Of a stretch of DNA of 64,000 bases, positions 37,496 through 50,920 are shown piece by piece. The notes beneath the pieces are model-generated. The model saw only the letters and a list, made by a program, of their open reading frames with translations. It was not told where the DNA came from and did no database searches. Source of the DNA: Xestospongia muta (Eukaryota > Porifera > Demospongiae > Haplosclerida > Petrosiidae); the NCBI GenBank assembly GCA_963693285.1, contig OY848923.1:7278451-7342450 (forward strand), read 5' to 3'. Each line of letters starts with the position of its first letter. The stretch's first letter is position 1. A program made the translations under genes and the position numbers.

Positions 37496-39865
37496 TTAGC
37501 AAGAAGGAGCCTTTACGTCCGAGAAACTCAGAGTACCAGTACCAGTACTATCCATTGTACAATCAACAGTATAAACCTTCCCACTTTCCATATCAAAAGT
37601 GGACATTGAGACCACTTCTCCCGGGGCACCCCTCAACTTTACCACATATTCATTTCCAAATTTTATAACAGTCAGGACACGTTGCTCCGAGATTGGTACT
37701 ATTTTATTTAGTTCTCCTAGTAGTGCTCCACCTGTTCCATCAAAGACAGGAGCAATGTACCAATATTGGAAATCATTACGATCACATGAGTTGATTGTAA
37801 GCTTAGTATCTTTGTCAGTTATCTTGACGTATTTTGAAGACACAGTTTTCTGTAGTGTGTATTGGACTGCTACTGATGGTGGAAAGAAAGACTGAGGTTT
37901 GACTATGTGGGTATTTGGGAGCTCAGCTAAAGAAAGGGAGTAGGTAGTCTTGAGATCAGCAGCAAGGAGATAGTACCAAACATATCTTGAGATCTGTATG
38001 GAAAGGATGGATGAATTAAAATAACATTAAACACTACCTACCTCTGTAAATGTTGCAGTCACATATCCATCTGGTCCACTGTTTCCAAATGCTCGATACA
38101 AAAATGTAGAATCCAAAGACATAGCTGGTCTAGTTGGTTTCAACAATAAACCATCAGACATGCAAGTAGCCATAATGAGATCTTTATTAGCACCACCTAC
38201 GGTATCACTGGGACCCACAGGACCGTTACTTAACACAGCAACATAGGTCTCTAACTCAGGGTAAGGTTCGGAGTTAAATTTGCATTTTTCTTGATTAGAT
38301 GTAGTGTGGAAGTTGTCTTTAAAAGGTGCAATACCAAGAGCATGAAGAAGTATACTGGAATCCCCAATCCTCCATTGAGTGTTCCCAGGATGATAGTCAC
38401 CACTAGCTCTAGTTTGTGTCACAACTGGGATCATGACACTCTGCATTACATGACGTGGCCAGGCCATGCAGTACTGAATTGTAAGACCTTGCTCTTTAGC
38501 AGCTTCTCCCATTTGTCCGAGCCAAGTCTGGCCAAGATTAAGATCTATTTGGAGCTCCTGTAAACGACCAGATTCAGTCAATAACCAGTCTTGTTCATAT
38601 GTCCATAGGTTCCAGTGTGTTCTGGAAGTGGAGAGAAGATATTGCCAGAATGTAATGTCATCTGGTAATGCAATATTTCCTTTCTCATCGATTATAAAAT
38701 TGAATTTGCCACCATTTTGCTTAGCATAATCTGTATCTGTTGAGAAGAATCGATTATGAGCAACAATAGGCCAACCTGTGATGTTAGAAACATACTCTAT
38801 ACCACGTGGGAATACACTAGGCATAGCAGTCCAGTTCTTAACGCCATCTGAATTTCCTTTGAAGTACCACCATGAATCAATTTGAAGATAACGATAGGGA
38901 ATACCCTTATTATCGGCATCTTTCTTAACTGCTATTAAAGCCTCTTCATAATTAGCATAATCTCCAGTATAGTAATAATAACAGGCTCCATTATCAGTAT
39001 AATAACCCAAATAATTAATAGAGAAATCATCCTGACGATATTGATCCTCTTTCTTGTACCTTATCCTCAACAACCTTCCCCATTTATCCATAGTTTCCGT
39101 TATATTCTGTCCAGCTACCATCAATGTCTCCATAGCATAACCTTTAGGTACACTGTCTACCATACCTAAGATACCAGTTGCAAAAACTGGTACTTCATAT
39201 CCATCAGGTTTCCAGACTTGTTGATGAGATGACATGAAAGTGTTCTGAGGTGAAATAACAACAGTGTTTTCAAGTGTAGAATCAAAAATTGCCAATGGCA
39301 GACCTCCATCTTGCCTGCTATATATATCAGAAAGAGATGATGAGAATTTTCCGATAGGAGTTTCACCAATCTGTCCACCAGCCCAAGTAGCATAACCACG
39401 GTTAATGCCTCCATTCATATCATTGATCATAAAGGTCGGCCATCTTGAAATAATATCATCAATACTATCAGTACTGGTATTGTCTGCTCCATCATCCCAC
39501 TGTTGGCCAAATATGGCAGCAGGGACCTCTTGGAAGATCACAGTATAAGTAGTGAAGTGCATCTTATCGCTGGTCTCCCAGTTAAATGTGTATATATCCA
39601 TAGGACCCCAGTCTAACCTGCCACTAGATGTACTTTTACCAGTGAGGGTGAGACTCTTGTCTTGTGTGGAGTACCATTTCCCATTGCTACGAAACCATAC
39701 ATCAGCATTTGTGAACCAGAGATTACCTGATAAATAGATTTGGTAACCACCTGTACTCTCATCTACCTTGACTTCAAAGTTCTCTACAGAACCATGTACA
39801 GCTGGTTCAAGAGAGACGAGATCCACAACACAGAGTAATAAGAAAAAAGCTGAAAAAATAGCCAT
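37496..39865 (-). CDS. Secreted GH36/raffinose-synthase-like glycosidase, copy 2
   Basis: Exon 1 is 39865-38042 and exon 2 is 37993-37496. The intron sits at the same codon as in copy 1 (after YTE/FTE). Same signal peptide and barrel motifs: YLQIDSWWYFKG, WTYEQDWLL, YCMAWPRHVMQ, QTRASGDYHPGN and LSNGPVGPSDTVGG. The acid/base block reads RASGDY where copy 1 has RVSDDY. One of the two Asp is replaced by Gly, but the Asp aligned with the second D is kept. If the first Asp is the catalytic one, this copy is inactive. Near-identical blocks alternate with diverged ones relative to copy 1. It is head-to-head with NADK2, with 111 bp between ATGs. Confidence 0.72.
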
Positions 39866-39976
39866 TCTCGCAAGAACTATGACCTTTTTAATTTACCTCC
39901 ACCCATGACTTTATAAGTTACTAAATTATTTATGAGCCACACCCATCGAAAATTCCAAAATTTTTAATACTACGAG

Positions 39977-42847
<2,871 letters not shown>

Positions 42848-42947
42848 GAACAGTTATAGCAATAGATTAATATAAACTATGTTTCAATGACTAGTTTTGT
42901 CTATAAAATTATTAATAGTGCGTGGCTGAGTATTACTTGAACCCCTA

Positions 42948-42994
42948 CCATAGATAGTATAGATTACGTATAACGTAGTCTATACTATCTATGG
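42948..42994. repeat. Perfect 16-bp-arm inverted repeat (hairpin)
   Basis: Arms ccatagatagtataga and tctatactatctatgg flank a 15-base loop, 13 bp before the ATG of TRAF-like gene A. It may be in its 5' UTR. Confidence 0.9.
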
Positions 42995-43006
42995 CTCCAC
43001 CTAGTA

Positions 43007-43690
43007 ATGTGGGTTGAAACGACGCCGATGAACATGATTGAAGAGAAGGATAGACAACTGCAGGAGAAAAACGTACAGTTACGGGAGAAAGACAGACAGT
43101 TACAAGAGAAAGATGATCAACTAAAAGACATGATACAACAGTTACAAGAGAAAGACAAGAAACTAGATGTCTTGTTAAAGAAGTTAGAACACTTGGAGTG
43201 TGTAGTTGTTCACATCCATGACAAACTTTGCAATGTTGTTCTATCTTATACAATGACAAGATTTAATCAAATAAAGGATAACAAAGACCAATGGTTTGGT
43301 CGAAAACAATGGTTTAGTCCACCTTATTTTAGTCATATCAATGGATACAAAATGTGCTTTGAAGTGGATTTTACAGGATTCTTCAGAACATCATTTCATA
43401 TTTATTCCTACATAATGAGTGGTCCTTACGACAATCATCTTCGTTGGCCATTTAATGGGCAAGTTATCATACGACTCCTCAATCAGTGTGGTGATCATCA
43501 TCATTATGATTATATCTTTGATTATAGAGACAATGAAGGTAGAAGAGTTACTGGAGGAGAACGCGGAAGTCGTCTAACAACTCAGAGTACAGGTCTTCCA
43601 TTAAACCAACTAGACTATGATCCTTATACTAACTGCCAATATTTAAAAGACGATTGTCTCAAGTTTAAAGTTATAATACCTCCACACTAA
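43007..43690 (+). CDS. TRAF-like gene A: coiled coil plus MATH domain
   Basis: Intronless, 227 residues. Residues about 10-65 are heptads of the type EKDRQLQ, predicting a coiled coil for self-assembly. Residues about 75-227 form a MATH/TRAF-C domain: TMTRFNQIKDNK, QWFSPPYFSHINGYKMCFEV, HIYSYIMSGPYDNHLRWPF, GQVIIRLLNQ, TTQSTG and YLKDDCLKFKVIIPP. TRAF-C domains bind short peptides of receptors and adaptors. There is no RING and no zinc finger, so it cannot be a ubiquitin ligase by itself. Met 8 and Met 10 are alternative starts. It follows the NADK2 3' exons by 160 bp. Confidence 0.85.
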   Translation: MWVETTPMNMIEEKDRQLQEKNVQLREKDRQLQEKDDQLKDMIQQLQEKDKKLDVLLKKLEHLECVVVHIHDKLCNVVLSYTMTRFNQIKDNKDQWFGRKQWFSPPYFSHINGYKMCFEVDFTGFFRTSFHIYSYIMSGPYDNHLRWPFNGQVIIRLLNQCGDHHHYDYIFDYRDNEGRRVTGGERGSRLTTQSTGLPLNQLDYDPYTNCQYLKDDCLKFKVIIPPH

Positions 43691-44260
43691 ATGGAGTAAG
43701 TGACTAGTTATAATAACCTTCACAAAATAGATATGTCACTCTGTTGTGTGTGAATGCTTAGTAGCTTGGACAGCCACTGCTTTTTATTCATAACATGCTG
43801 TATAATTATGCTATTACATTTTATTTATAATAATTGTGGTTCGAGTATTTCTGTATATGTAAAGACGATTTTTCTTATTTTTTTATTTTTTTTTACTCCT
43901 AACCATTCTCAATTTTAATAATAAATTATATAGTCAATTGTAGTGAGATCTAAAAATATATATTGCAGGCACACTCATTATAAAATGTATTATACTACCA
44001 TTACTACAGTCTATATAGAGGTCACATGACTAGTTCTAGACATCACATGACATATTATAGAGTCATAGATTACATCAAACATTGACCACAGTTGTACTGG
44101 ACAGTTAATTATGTGGCATGTATAAATACACATTTCAAGTATATTAACTCTAGGTATGTTTGTATCAATATAACACACAATAAAGTATACAATCTGATTA
44201 CATTCATTGAACATTTGTGAACTTAGGAGTCTACTAAGCAATCTACACTTCCTGCTACCA
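43691..44260. other. Spacer within the TRAF-like tandem unit
   Basis: Non-coding. It is strongly similar to 47680-48440, for example actaccattactacagtcta and agacatcacatgacatatta, so it is part of the duplicated unit. Confidence 0.7.
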
Positions 44261-44492
44261 TGAATGCTGAATTATTGTCATCTTTTACAAGATGGCTAAG
44301 TGTTGATATCTACAAGTGTAGTCCTCCTCTTCAATATTTTGATGGTGACCAGAACCTTTCAACCAATACTGTGATTGTTAATAACATTATCCAGCATGTG
44401 ACAAGTATCCTATTATCTGTCCTATAATGAGTGTTCTGGAGATAAAACAAAGAATATTACAACATCATCTTGATAGGTGTCTATTCCAGAGA
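44261..44492 (+). pseudogene. TRAF-like relic 1 (N-terminal zinc-finger part)
   Basis: It can be aligned with the start of genes D-F (acaagatggctaa, then gtcctcctcttcaatatt, then atctgtcctataatgagtgt, then gtgtctattccag). Indels and stops break the frame, and it ends after the first zinc-finger half. No coiled coil or MATH part follows. Confidence 0.75.
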
Positions 44493-44783
44493 TAACTTTA
44501 GATAATTATGAAATATAAATAATTATATTTATAACCTTACACACACATTTTAGACCTGAGTGACCATAGGTAGTTCCAAGAGGTTTGTGTTGGATGTAAA
44601 GATAAGACCTTAGATTACACCTCCGATTCCTTATAATTACTGTCATTAAAATATAAGTATGTTTGCAATATACAATGCATGAAATATGTAATCAACATTG
44701 CTGAATTTAAGATTTGTTGTTAAGAAGCTTACACCATAGATAATATTATCTATGCTTACACTTCCTGCTGCAGTAACCTTACA

Positions 44784-44830
44784 AGATGGCAAAAAACGTT
44801 GATGTCTATAAACGTTTATCTACTTTGTAG
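44784..44830 (+). pseudogene. TRAF-like relic 2 (first codons only)
   Basis: acaagatggcaaaaaacgtt plus gatgtctataaacg equals the start region of genes D and F, then stops at a TAG. Confidence 0.65.
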
Positions 44831-44841
44831 ATAAATCGTAA

Positions 44842-44843
44842 TG

Positions 44844-44926
<83 letters not shown>
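44842..44926. repeat. (CT)n microsatellite before the first duplicated NADK2 exon pair
   Basis: About 40 CT units, interrupted once near the start. Confidence 0.95.
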
Positions 44927-44928
<2 letters not shown>

Positions 44929-45174
44929 GATTAGTTTCCTCAAACAAAAATTATGGAGTATGCAACAGGTGTATAATTAATCATCCATTTATAAGCCCAT
45001 ATTTTTATTTGTTTTCCTGTCTCTCTATTCTTCAGACTAAATGTCAGATCACATAGTTGGGAGACTACATTAATAATTGATGGACAACTTTATTATAAAT
45101 TTCCAAATGGCAGTGAAGCTATTATTACTCTCAGACCAGAAGATTCTCTTCTCACAGCTGTATATCACCAATAA
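44929..45174 (+). pseudogene. Duplicated 3' exons of NADK2, copy 1
   Basis: Exon 11-like 44929-44968 and exon 12-like 45036-45174 keep acceptor and donor signals, open frame and a TAA after the codons for YHQ. The copy is more diverged than the next one. No kinase core is present. It could be an orphan relic or an alternative last exon. Confidence 0.85.
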
Positions 45175-45354
45175 ACTGTTTATACCTCAGATATTAGTTA
45201 TATTTCATGATATTTATAAGAACAGTTGTAGCAATAGATTAATTAAAATTATCTTTCAATGACTCTCTAAAAATTATTATTAGGGTGGGGCTGCGTAATA
45301 TTTTGAGCTCCACCTTAACAGCAGGTTGCAAAACAACGAAATTGGCAGTAGAAG

Positions 45355-46032
45355 ATGATTGAAGAGAAAGACAAACAATTACGGGAGAAAGACATACAGC
45401 TTCAAGAGAAAGACAGACAACTGCAGGAGAAAGACAGACAGTTAAAAGAGAAAGACGGACAGCTAAAAGAGAAAGACGGACGACTACAAGAGAAAGATAA
45501 GAAACTAGATGTCTTGTTAAAGAAGTTGGAACACTTGGAGCGTGTAGTTGCTCACATCCATGACAAAGTTTGTGACGATGTTGTTCTATCTTGTACAATG
45601 ACAGGGTTTAAACAACTAAAGGATAACAAAGCCCAATTGTTTAGTCAAAAACAATGGTTTAGTCCACCTTATTTTACTCATCTTTTTGGATACAAGATGT
45701 GCTTTGAAATAGATCTTGATTTGTTCGCTGAACCATCATTGCACATTCATACCTACATAATGAAAGGTCCTTATGATGATTTTCTTCAATGGCCATTTAA
45801 AGGGAAAGTAATTATACGACTCCTCAATCAGTGTGGTGATGAAGATCATTACAATTATATCTTTGATTATAAAGACAATGATGGTAAAAGAGTCACTACC
45901 GGAGAACGTGGAAATTATCTAACAACTCAGAGTACATGTCTTCCATTAAACCAACTAGGCTACGATCCTAAAGCTAACTGCCAATATTTAAAAGATGACT
46001 GTCTCATGTTTAAAGTTATAATACCTCTATAG
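45355..46032 (+). CDS. TRAF-like gene B: coiled coil plus MATH domain
   Basis: Intronless, 225 residues. It has about six to seven EKDxQL heptads (residues 1-55), then a MATH domain: TMTGFKQLKDNKAQ, QWFSPPYFTHLFGYKMCFEI, YIMKGPYDDFLQWPF, GKVIIRLLNQ and YLKDDCLMFKVIIPL. Same build as genes A and C, and no zinc finger or RING. Its stop codon lies inside a 58-bp palindrome (46030-46087). Confidence 0.85.
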   Translation: MIEEKDKQLREKDIQLQEKDRQLQEKDRQLKEKDGQLKEKDGRLQEKDKKLDVLLKKLEHLERVVAHIHDKVCDDVVLSCTMTGFKQLKDNKAQLFSQKQWFSPPYFTHLFGYKMCFEIDLDLFAEPSLHIHTYIMKGPYDDFLQWPFKGKVIIRLLNQCGDEDHYNYIFDYKDNDGKRVTTGERGNYLTTQSTCLPLNQLGYDPKANCQYLKDDCLMFKVIIPL

Positions 46033-46087
46033 TAAATGGAGTATGTGACTAGTTGTAATAACAACTAGTCTCATACTCCATTTACTA
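46030..46087. repeat. 58-bp near-perfect palindrome at the stop codon of gene B
   Basis: Arms of about 27 bp (tagtaaatggagtatg and gactagttgt against their complements) flank a four-base loop. Genes A and C have only the left arm, so the right arm is a local inverted copy. Confidence 0.9.
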
Positions 46088-46367
46088 CAAAATAGATATG
46101 TCACTTTGTTGTACATGAATGCTTAGTAGCTTGGACAGCCAATGGTCTTTATACATTATATGCTACATAATTGTGCTATTACATTTTGTTTAAAATAATT
46201 GTGGTACAAGTATTCTATAGATATAGAGATGATTTTTCTTACTTTTAAAAAATTTTTTACACCTAACAATTCGCAGTTTTAATATGCATATATTATTGTT
46301 GTTATTCAGTTATTGTGAGAACTAAAAATATATATACAAATATAGTTATTATGTTGATAAATTAAAA

Positions 46368-46368
46368 T

Positions 46369-46447
<79 letters not shown>
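46368..46447. repeat. (CT)n microsatellite before the second duplicated NADK2 exon pair
   Basis: About 40 CT units immediately before the acceptor of the exon-11 copy. Confidence 0.95.
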
Positions 46448-46448
<1 letters not shown>

Positions 46449-46690
46449 GATTAGTTTCCTCTTCAAGTAACAATTATGGAGTATGTAACAGGTATGTCAT
46501 CCATTTATTAGCCCATGTTTTTATTTGTTTTCTCATCTCTCTATTCTTCAGACTAAAAGTCAGATCACGTAGTTGGGAGACCAGATTAATAATTGATGGA
46601 CAATATCATTATAAATTTCCTAATGGAAGTGAAGCTATTTTTACTCTCAGACCAGAAGATTCTCTTCTCACAGATGTGTATCACCAATAA
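46449..46690 (+). pseudogene. Duplicated 3' exons of NADK2, copy 2
   Basis: Exon 11-like 46449-46491 and exon 12-like 46552-46690 are almost identical to the parent exons 42568-42847. They keep splice signals, and TAA follows the codons for YHQ. The copy is orphaned from the kinase core unless it is used as an alternative last exon. Confidence 0.88.
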
Positions 46691-46857
46691 ACTGTTTATA
46701 TCTCAGACATTGGTATATAATTTCATGATATTTATAAAAACAGTTATAGCAATAGATTAATAGAAATTATCTTTCAGTGACTAGTTTTGTCTTTAAAAAT
46801 TATTATTAGGGTGTGGCAGAGTATTACTTTAGCTCAACCTTCCAGTGGGCTGGAATA

Positions 46858-47676
46858 ATGCAGATGATTGGAGAGAAAGACAGACAATTACGGGAGAAAG
46901 ACAGACAATTACAGGAGAAAGACGGACAATTACAGGAGAAAGACAGACAATTACAGGAGAAAGACAGACAGCTACAGGAGAAAGACGTACGGTTACAGGG
47001 GAAAGATAGACAGCTACTGGTGAAAGACTTACTGTTAAAGGAGAAAGACAAACGCCTACAGGAGAAAGACTTACAGCTACAGGAGAAAGATGATCAACTA
47101 AAAGACATGATAAAACAGTTACAAGTAAAAAATATGAAACTAGATGACTTGTCAAGGAAGTTAGAACACGTAGAGTGTGTAGTTGCTCACATTCATGACA
47201 AAGTTTGTGATGATGTTGTTCTATCTTATACAATGACAGGCTTTAAACAAATAAAGGATAACAAAGACCAATGGTTTGGTCGAAAACAGTGGTTTAGTCC
47301 ACCTTATTTTACTCATATCAATGGATACAAAATGTGCTTTGAAGTTGATCTTAAAGGAATCTTTGAAAAATCATTATATATTTATTCCTACATGATGAGA
47401 GGTCCTTATGACAATCATCTTCAGTGGCCATTTAAAGGGAAAGTTATTGTACGACTCCTCAATCAGTGTGATGATGGTGATCAATATCATTATGATTATG
47501 TCTTTTATTATAAATACAGTGACAAAGGTGAAAGAGTTACTAGTGGAGAGCTAGGAGATTATCTATCATCTCAGACTTCACAACTTCCATTGGTCCAACT
47601 AGGCTACAATCCTAACACTAACTGCGAATATTTAAAAAATGACTGTCTCAAGTTTGTAGTTATTGTACCTCCATAA
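46858..47676 (+). CDS. TRAF-like gene C: long coiled coil plus MATH domain
   Basis: Intronless. From the ATG at 46858 it encodes 272 residues; an upstream non-ATG frame to 46813 is open but not chosen. About 12-13 heptads of EKDRQLQ type (residues 4-95) make the longest coiled coil of the cluster. The 21-bp coding unit shows it grew by tandem duplication. The MATH domain follows: TMTGFKQIKDNKDQ, QWFSPPYFTHINGYKMCFEV, GPYDNHLQWPFKGKVIVRLL and YLKNDCLKFVVIVPP. No zinc finger or RING. Confidence 0.86.
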   Translation: MQMIGEKDRQLREKDRQLQEKDGQLQEKDRQLQEKDRQLQEKDVRLQGKDRQLLVKDLLLKEKDKRLQEKDLQLQEKDDQLKDMIKQLQVKNMKLDDLSRKLEHVECVVAHIHDKVCDDVVLSYTMTGFKQIKDNKDQWFGRKQWFSPPYFTHINGYKMCFEVDLKGIFEKSLYIYSYMMRGPYDNHLQWPFKGKVIVRLLNQCDDGDQYHYDYVFYYKYSDKGERVTSGELGDYLSSQTSQLPLVQLGYNPNTNCEYLKNDCLKFVVIVPP

Positions 47677-47679
47677 TAA

Positions 47680-48440
47680 AAGGAGTATGTGACTACTTTC
47701 AATAATCTACAAAATAGATCACTGTTATGTGTGAACGTTTAGTAGCTTGGACAGCCACTACTTTTTATACATAATATGCTGTATAATTATGTTATTACAT
47801 TTTGTTTAAAATAATTGTAGTACAAGTATTTCTGTAGATGTAGAGATGATTTTTCTTACTTTTTTAAAAATTATTTTTTATACCTAACTATTCTCAATTA
47901 TAATATATGCATATTATCATTGTTAGTCAGTTATTGTGAAAACTAAAAAAATACAATTATTGCAGACACACACATAATGAGATGTATTATACTACCATTA
48001 CTACAGTCTATATATAGGTCACATGACTAGTACTAGACATCACATGACATATTATAAAGTACATCAGACATTGACCATGTTTATACTGGACAATTAATTA
48101 TAAGGTAATTATGTATAAATATATGCTACAAATATGTTGTTAATTTATCAGTAAATTTTAATAATGCTACTCAATTACATCTTGCCAAACAAACGCATTA
48201 TTCATAACTGTTATTTGACATGTAAATTTTTAGCAAGTCAGGGGTTCTTAAATTTGCAACAGTTCATGTATGCGTGTTAGTTGATAAGATAAAATATTAA
48301 TGAGTAGAACCCTAAACACTTCATAATATCATAACAATCTGGTATGTTTATATTAATACAATACACAGTGAAGTATATAATCTGATAACATGCTTGAACA
48401 TTTGTGGACTTATGAGTCTACTAGGTGGTCTACACTTGCT
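47680..48440. other. Spacer within the TRAF-like tandem unit (second copy)
   Basis: Non-coding and alignable with 43691-44260. No gene seen. Confidence 0.65.
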
Positions 48441-48446
48441 GCTACC

Positions 48447-48612
48447 ATGAATGTTGAATCAAGACCAAAACCAGTCAACCTATGAGGTGATAGTTAATGA
48501 ACATTATCCAGTATGTGACAACTATCTTATCATCTGTCCTAATGAGTGTTCTGGAAATGAGATAGAACAAGGAATGTTACAAGATCATCTTAATAAGTGT
48601 CCATTCCAGGTA
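48447..48612 (+). pseudogene. TRAF-like relic 3 (zinc-finger part)
   Basis: Contains tatcatctgtcctaatgagt plus gttctggaaatgagatagaa and ends at gtgtccattccaggtagtag, equal to the middle of genes D-F. The 5' end is rearranged and a stop follows, so it cannot make the protein. Confidence 0.75.
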
Positions 48613-48882
48613 GTAGAGTTTTAGATAATTATGAAATGTAAATAATTATATTTTAACATTACACATACATGTTATACATATAGTACCCATAGGTGGTTCC
48701 AAGAGGTTTGTGTTACATGTAAAGATAAAAAGTTAAGATTACAGTCCCTGACTCTTTATAATTACTATTATTAAAACATAGGTATGTTAGCAATATGAAT
48801 ACGTGAAATATGCAATTAACATTATTGAATTTAAGATTTGTTGTTAGGAAGCTTACACTTCCTGCTTAAGTTGCCTTACAAG

Positions 48883-49767
48883 ATGGCAAAAAACGTTGAT
48901 GTCTACAGGTGTAGTCCTCCTCCTTCATATTCTGATCTTGAACAATACCAGTTAACCACTGAAGTGATAGTAAATGAAGATCATCAAGAATGTGACAACT
49001 CTCCTATCATCTGTCCTAATGAGTGTTCTGGAGATGAGATAGAACGAGGAATGTTACAAGATCATCTTGATAAGTGTCCCTTCCAGGAGGTAGAGTGTGA
49101 GTTTAGTCATGTGGGATGTCAAGAGAAAGTTCGTCGTTGTGATCTAGCTCAACATCTGTCTGATAATGGTATCCACCATAGTCTTCTCTCCTCTAAAACG
49201 ATCCATGAGAAATTGTTAAAGACGATTGAAGAGAAAGACAGACAACTTCAGGAGAAAGATAAGATGCTTGCTCTCTTGTTATCTGAAATTCGTGATTCAA
49301 GGGAAGAAAGCAAATGTTTGCTCGGTAACATATATTCACATACTGTTGATAGTGATAGTGTTGTACTACGTGTTACAATGACAGAGCTCAAACACAAGAA
49401 GGATAACAAACTCCAATGGTTTAGTCCTCCATATTATACTAGAATTCATTATGGATACAAAATGGGCTTTGTAGTCGATTTCCTATGGCAGTATGGTACA
49501 CCAGAATACCTCGATATATATTCCTACATGATGAAAGGTCACTATGATGATCATCTCCAGTGGCCATTTCAAGGAACAGTTATCATACGAATTGTCAATC
49601 GGAATGGACCTGATTATGTCTTTAAGTATATGGACAGTGACTCTGGTAATAGGGTTACTAGTGGAGAACGAGGACCTATTCTATCACCTCAAAGTGGCTA
49701 TTCTTCATACAAAAATATAAAACTGTTAAAAGATGACTGTCTCCAGTTTCAAGTGATAATTCCTTAA
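48883..49767 (+). CDS. TRAF-like gene D: TRAF zinc fingers, coiled coil, MATH
   Basis: Intronless, 294 residues from the ATG in acaagATGGC, chosen because genes E and F share the same ATG. Residues about 10-25 are Pro/Tyr-rich (SPPPSYSDLEQYQ). Residues 35-105 are TRAF-type zinc fingers: IICPNECSGDEIER, HLDKCPFQEVECEFSHVGCQ, CDLAQHLSDNGIHH. A short coiled coil (EKDRQLQEKDKMLALLLSEI) leads to MATH (TMTELKHKKDNKLQWFSPPY, YGYKMGFVVDFLWQYG, SYMMKGHYDDHLQWPF, LLKDDCLQFQVIIP). No RING finger is encoded, unlike most animal TRAFs, so ligase activity is not expected. Close paralogue of E and F. Confidence 0.88.
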   Translation: MAKNVDVYRCSPPPSYSDLEQYQLTTEVIVNEDHQECDNSPIICPNECSGDEIERGMLQDHLDKCPFQEVECEFSHVGCQEKVRRCDLAQHLSDNGIHHSLLSSKTIHEKLLKTIEEKDRQLQEKDKMLALLLSEIRDSREESKCLLGNIYSHTVDSDSVVLRVTMTELKHKKDNKLQWFSPPYYTRIHYGYKMGFVVDFLWQYGTPEYLDIYSYMMKGHYDDHLQWPFQGTVIIRIVNRNGPDYVFKYMDSDSGNRVTSGERGPILSPQSGYSSYKNIKLLKDDCLQFQVIIP

Positions 49768-50920
49768 TATAAAACTATATTAAATACATATTATAATAAT
49801 CACATATAAAGAAGAGGATTTTATTTTATTACCTCACCGTTCACTATACCCTAAACACTAAACACTCATGAATCCTAAAAATAGTAACACATAATACAAT
49901 CACAAGAGTATCCAATGATCTATGATTATCTGTCCATATATATAACTCCTAGATCAGTGAATGGATGAATAGATGAATGAATGAACCAGTACTTTCCATA
50001 TTAGGCTTGTCTTTGCATATGATATGATATGTAATGTCAGAGAAACAGATACCATAATAGCAAGTAGAATAATGTAATCAATCAGTCTACATACAATTGC
50101 ATACAGTAACTACTATACTATAATATACACTGTGGTATAAACAACTCCTTAAATGGTGTTGCTATATACATAATTAATAACATTGGGCTATAACAGCCAA
50201 ATTACTAGAAGTATTGTGAAACATCTAGACCTTCATATAGTAGTAGTACACAGTCTGTGTGTGTATGGTATCTGTTTTGAGATAATGATCAGGGATGGCT
50301 GACTTAGTTTTGCAAGAGTCATATATATGTATATACCTGAAGTCTTTTGATATTGTTCACACAAAGACAATGGTATTCAAAGCAAATTAAAGTTTATTGA
50401 CCTTGGTATGGACTAATGAATTGACTAGATGGATAAGTATTTGCAGGAATTATTGGTAACATGACCTCTGTTTCTGTAAGCAGTAATATAATATGTTTCA
50501 TATTGGCAGAAAATGTGGTAAGTAGAAATGTTTAAATTTTTTCTTTATTTCTTTTCTATAGTCTTGATCTTTCTCAATTTTCATCCTCTTTACATCTATT
50601 TTTATTCTTCCTCTTTTGCTTTTTTCCAGCATTCATAATTGTATTGTCTCCTCCATTTCTCATCTTTCTCTTCTAGATCTTTCAAGCCATAGCTATTTGT
50701 TCTTCTTTTTCATGCTCTAGTTTATTCCTCTTCTTCTTGTCTCATCTTCTTGCCTTTGTTCTTTCTTTTTCATTATATATCTCTTTGCTTGTAGGGTCTA
50801 GCCAGAAGAGTAATAATAGTTGATGCTTTGTAGGAGTGTACACATGAGTATAATTATATTAATACTTCCTTATATATATCAACAGGATCTAGATAAACTT
50901 ATTGCTGTCTCCTTTACAAT
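49768..50920. other. Spacer with unit-specific repeats downstream of gene D
   Basis: 50010-50440 aligns with 52130-52960 and 54715-55230 (for example gaaacagataccata and cctgaagtcttttgatattg). 50530-50770 is T/C-rich and unique. No gene found. Confidence 0.6.

Noticed and set aside
46824..47233. Minus-strand Ser/Cys-rich ORFs over the TRAF-like coiled coils
   Set aside because: They are antisense shadows of the 21-bp heptad codons (also at 42945-43259 and 45239-45598).
48838..48882. N-terminal extension of TRAF-like gene D upstream of the ATG
   Set aside because: It starts at TTG, and the ATG at 48883 is shared in position and context by genes E and F.
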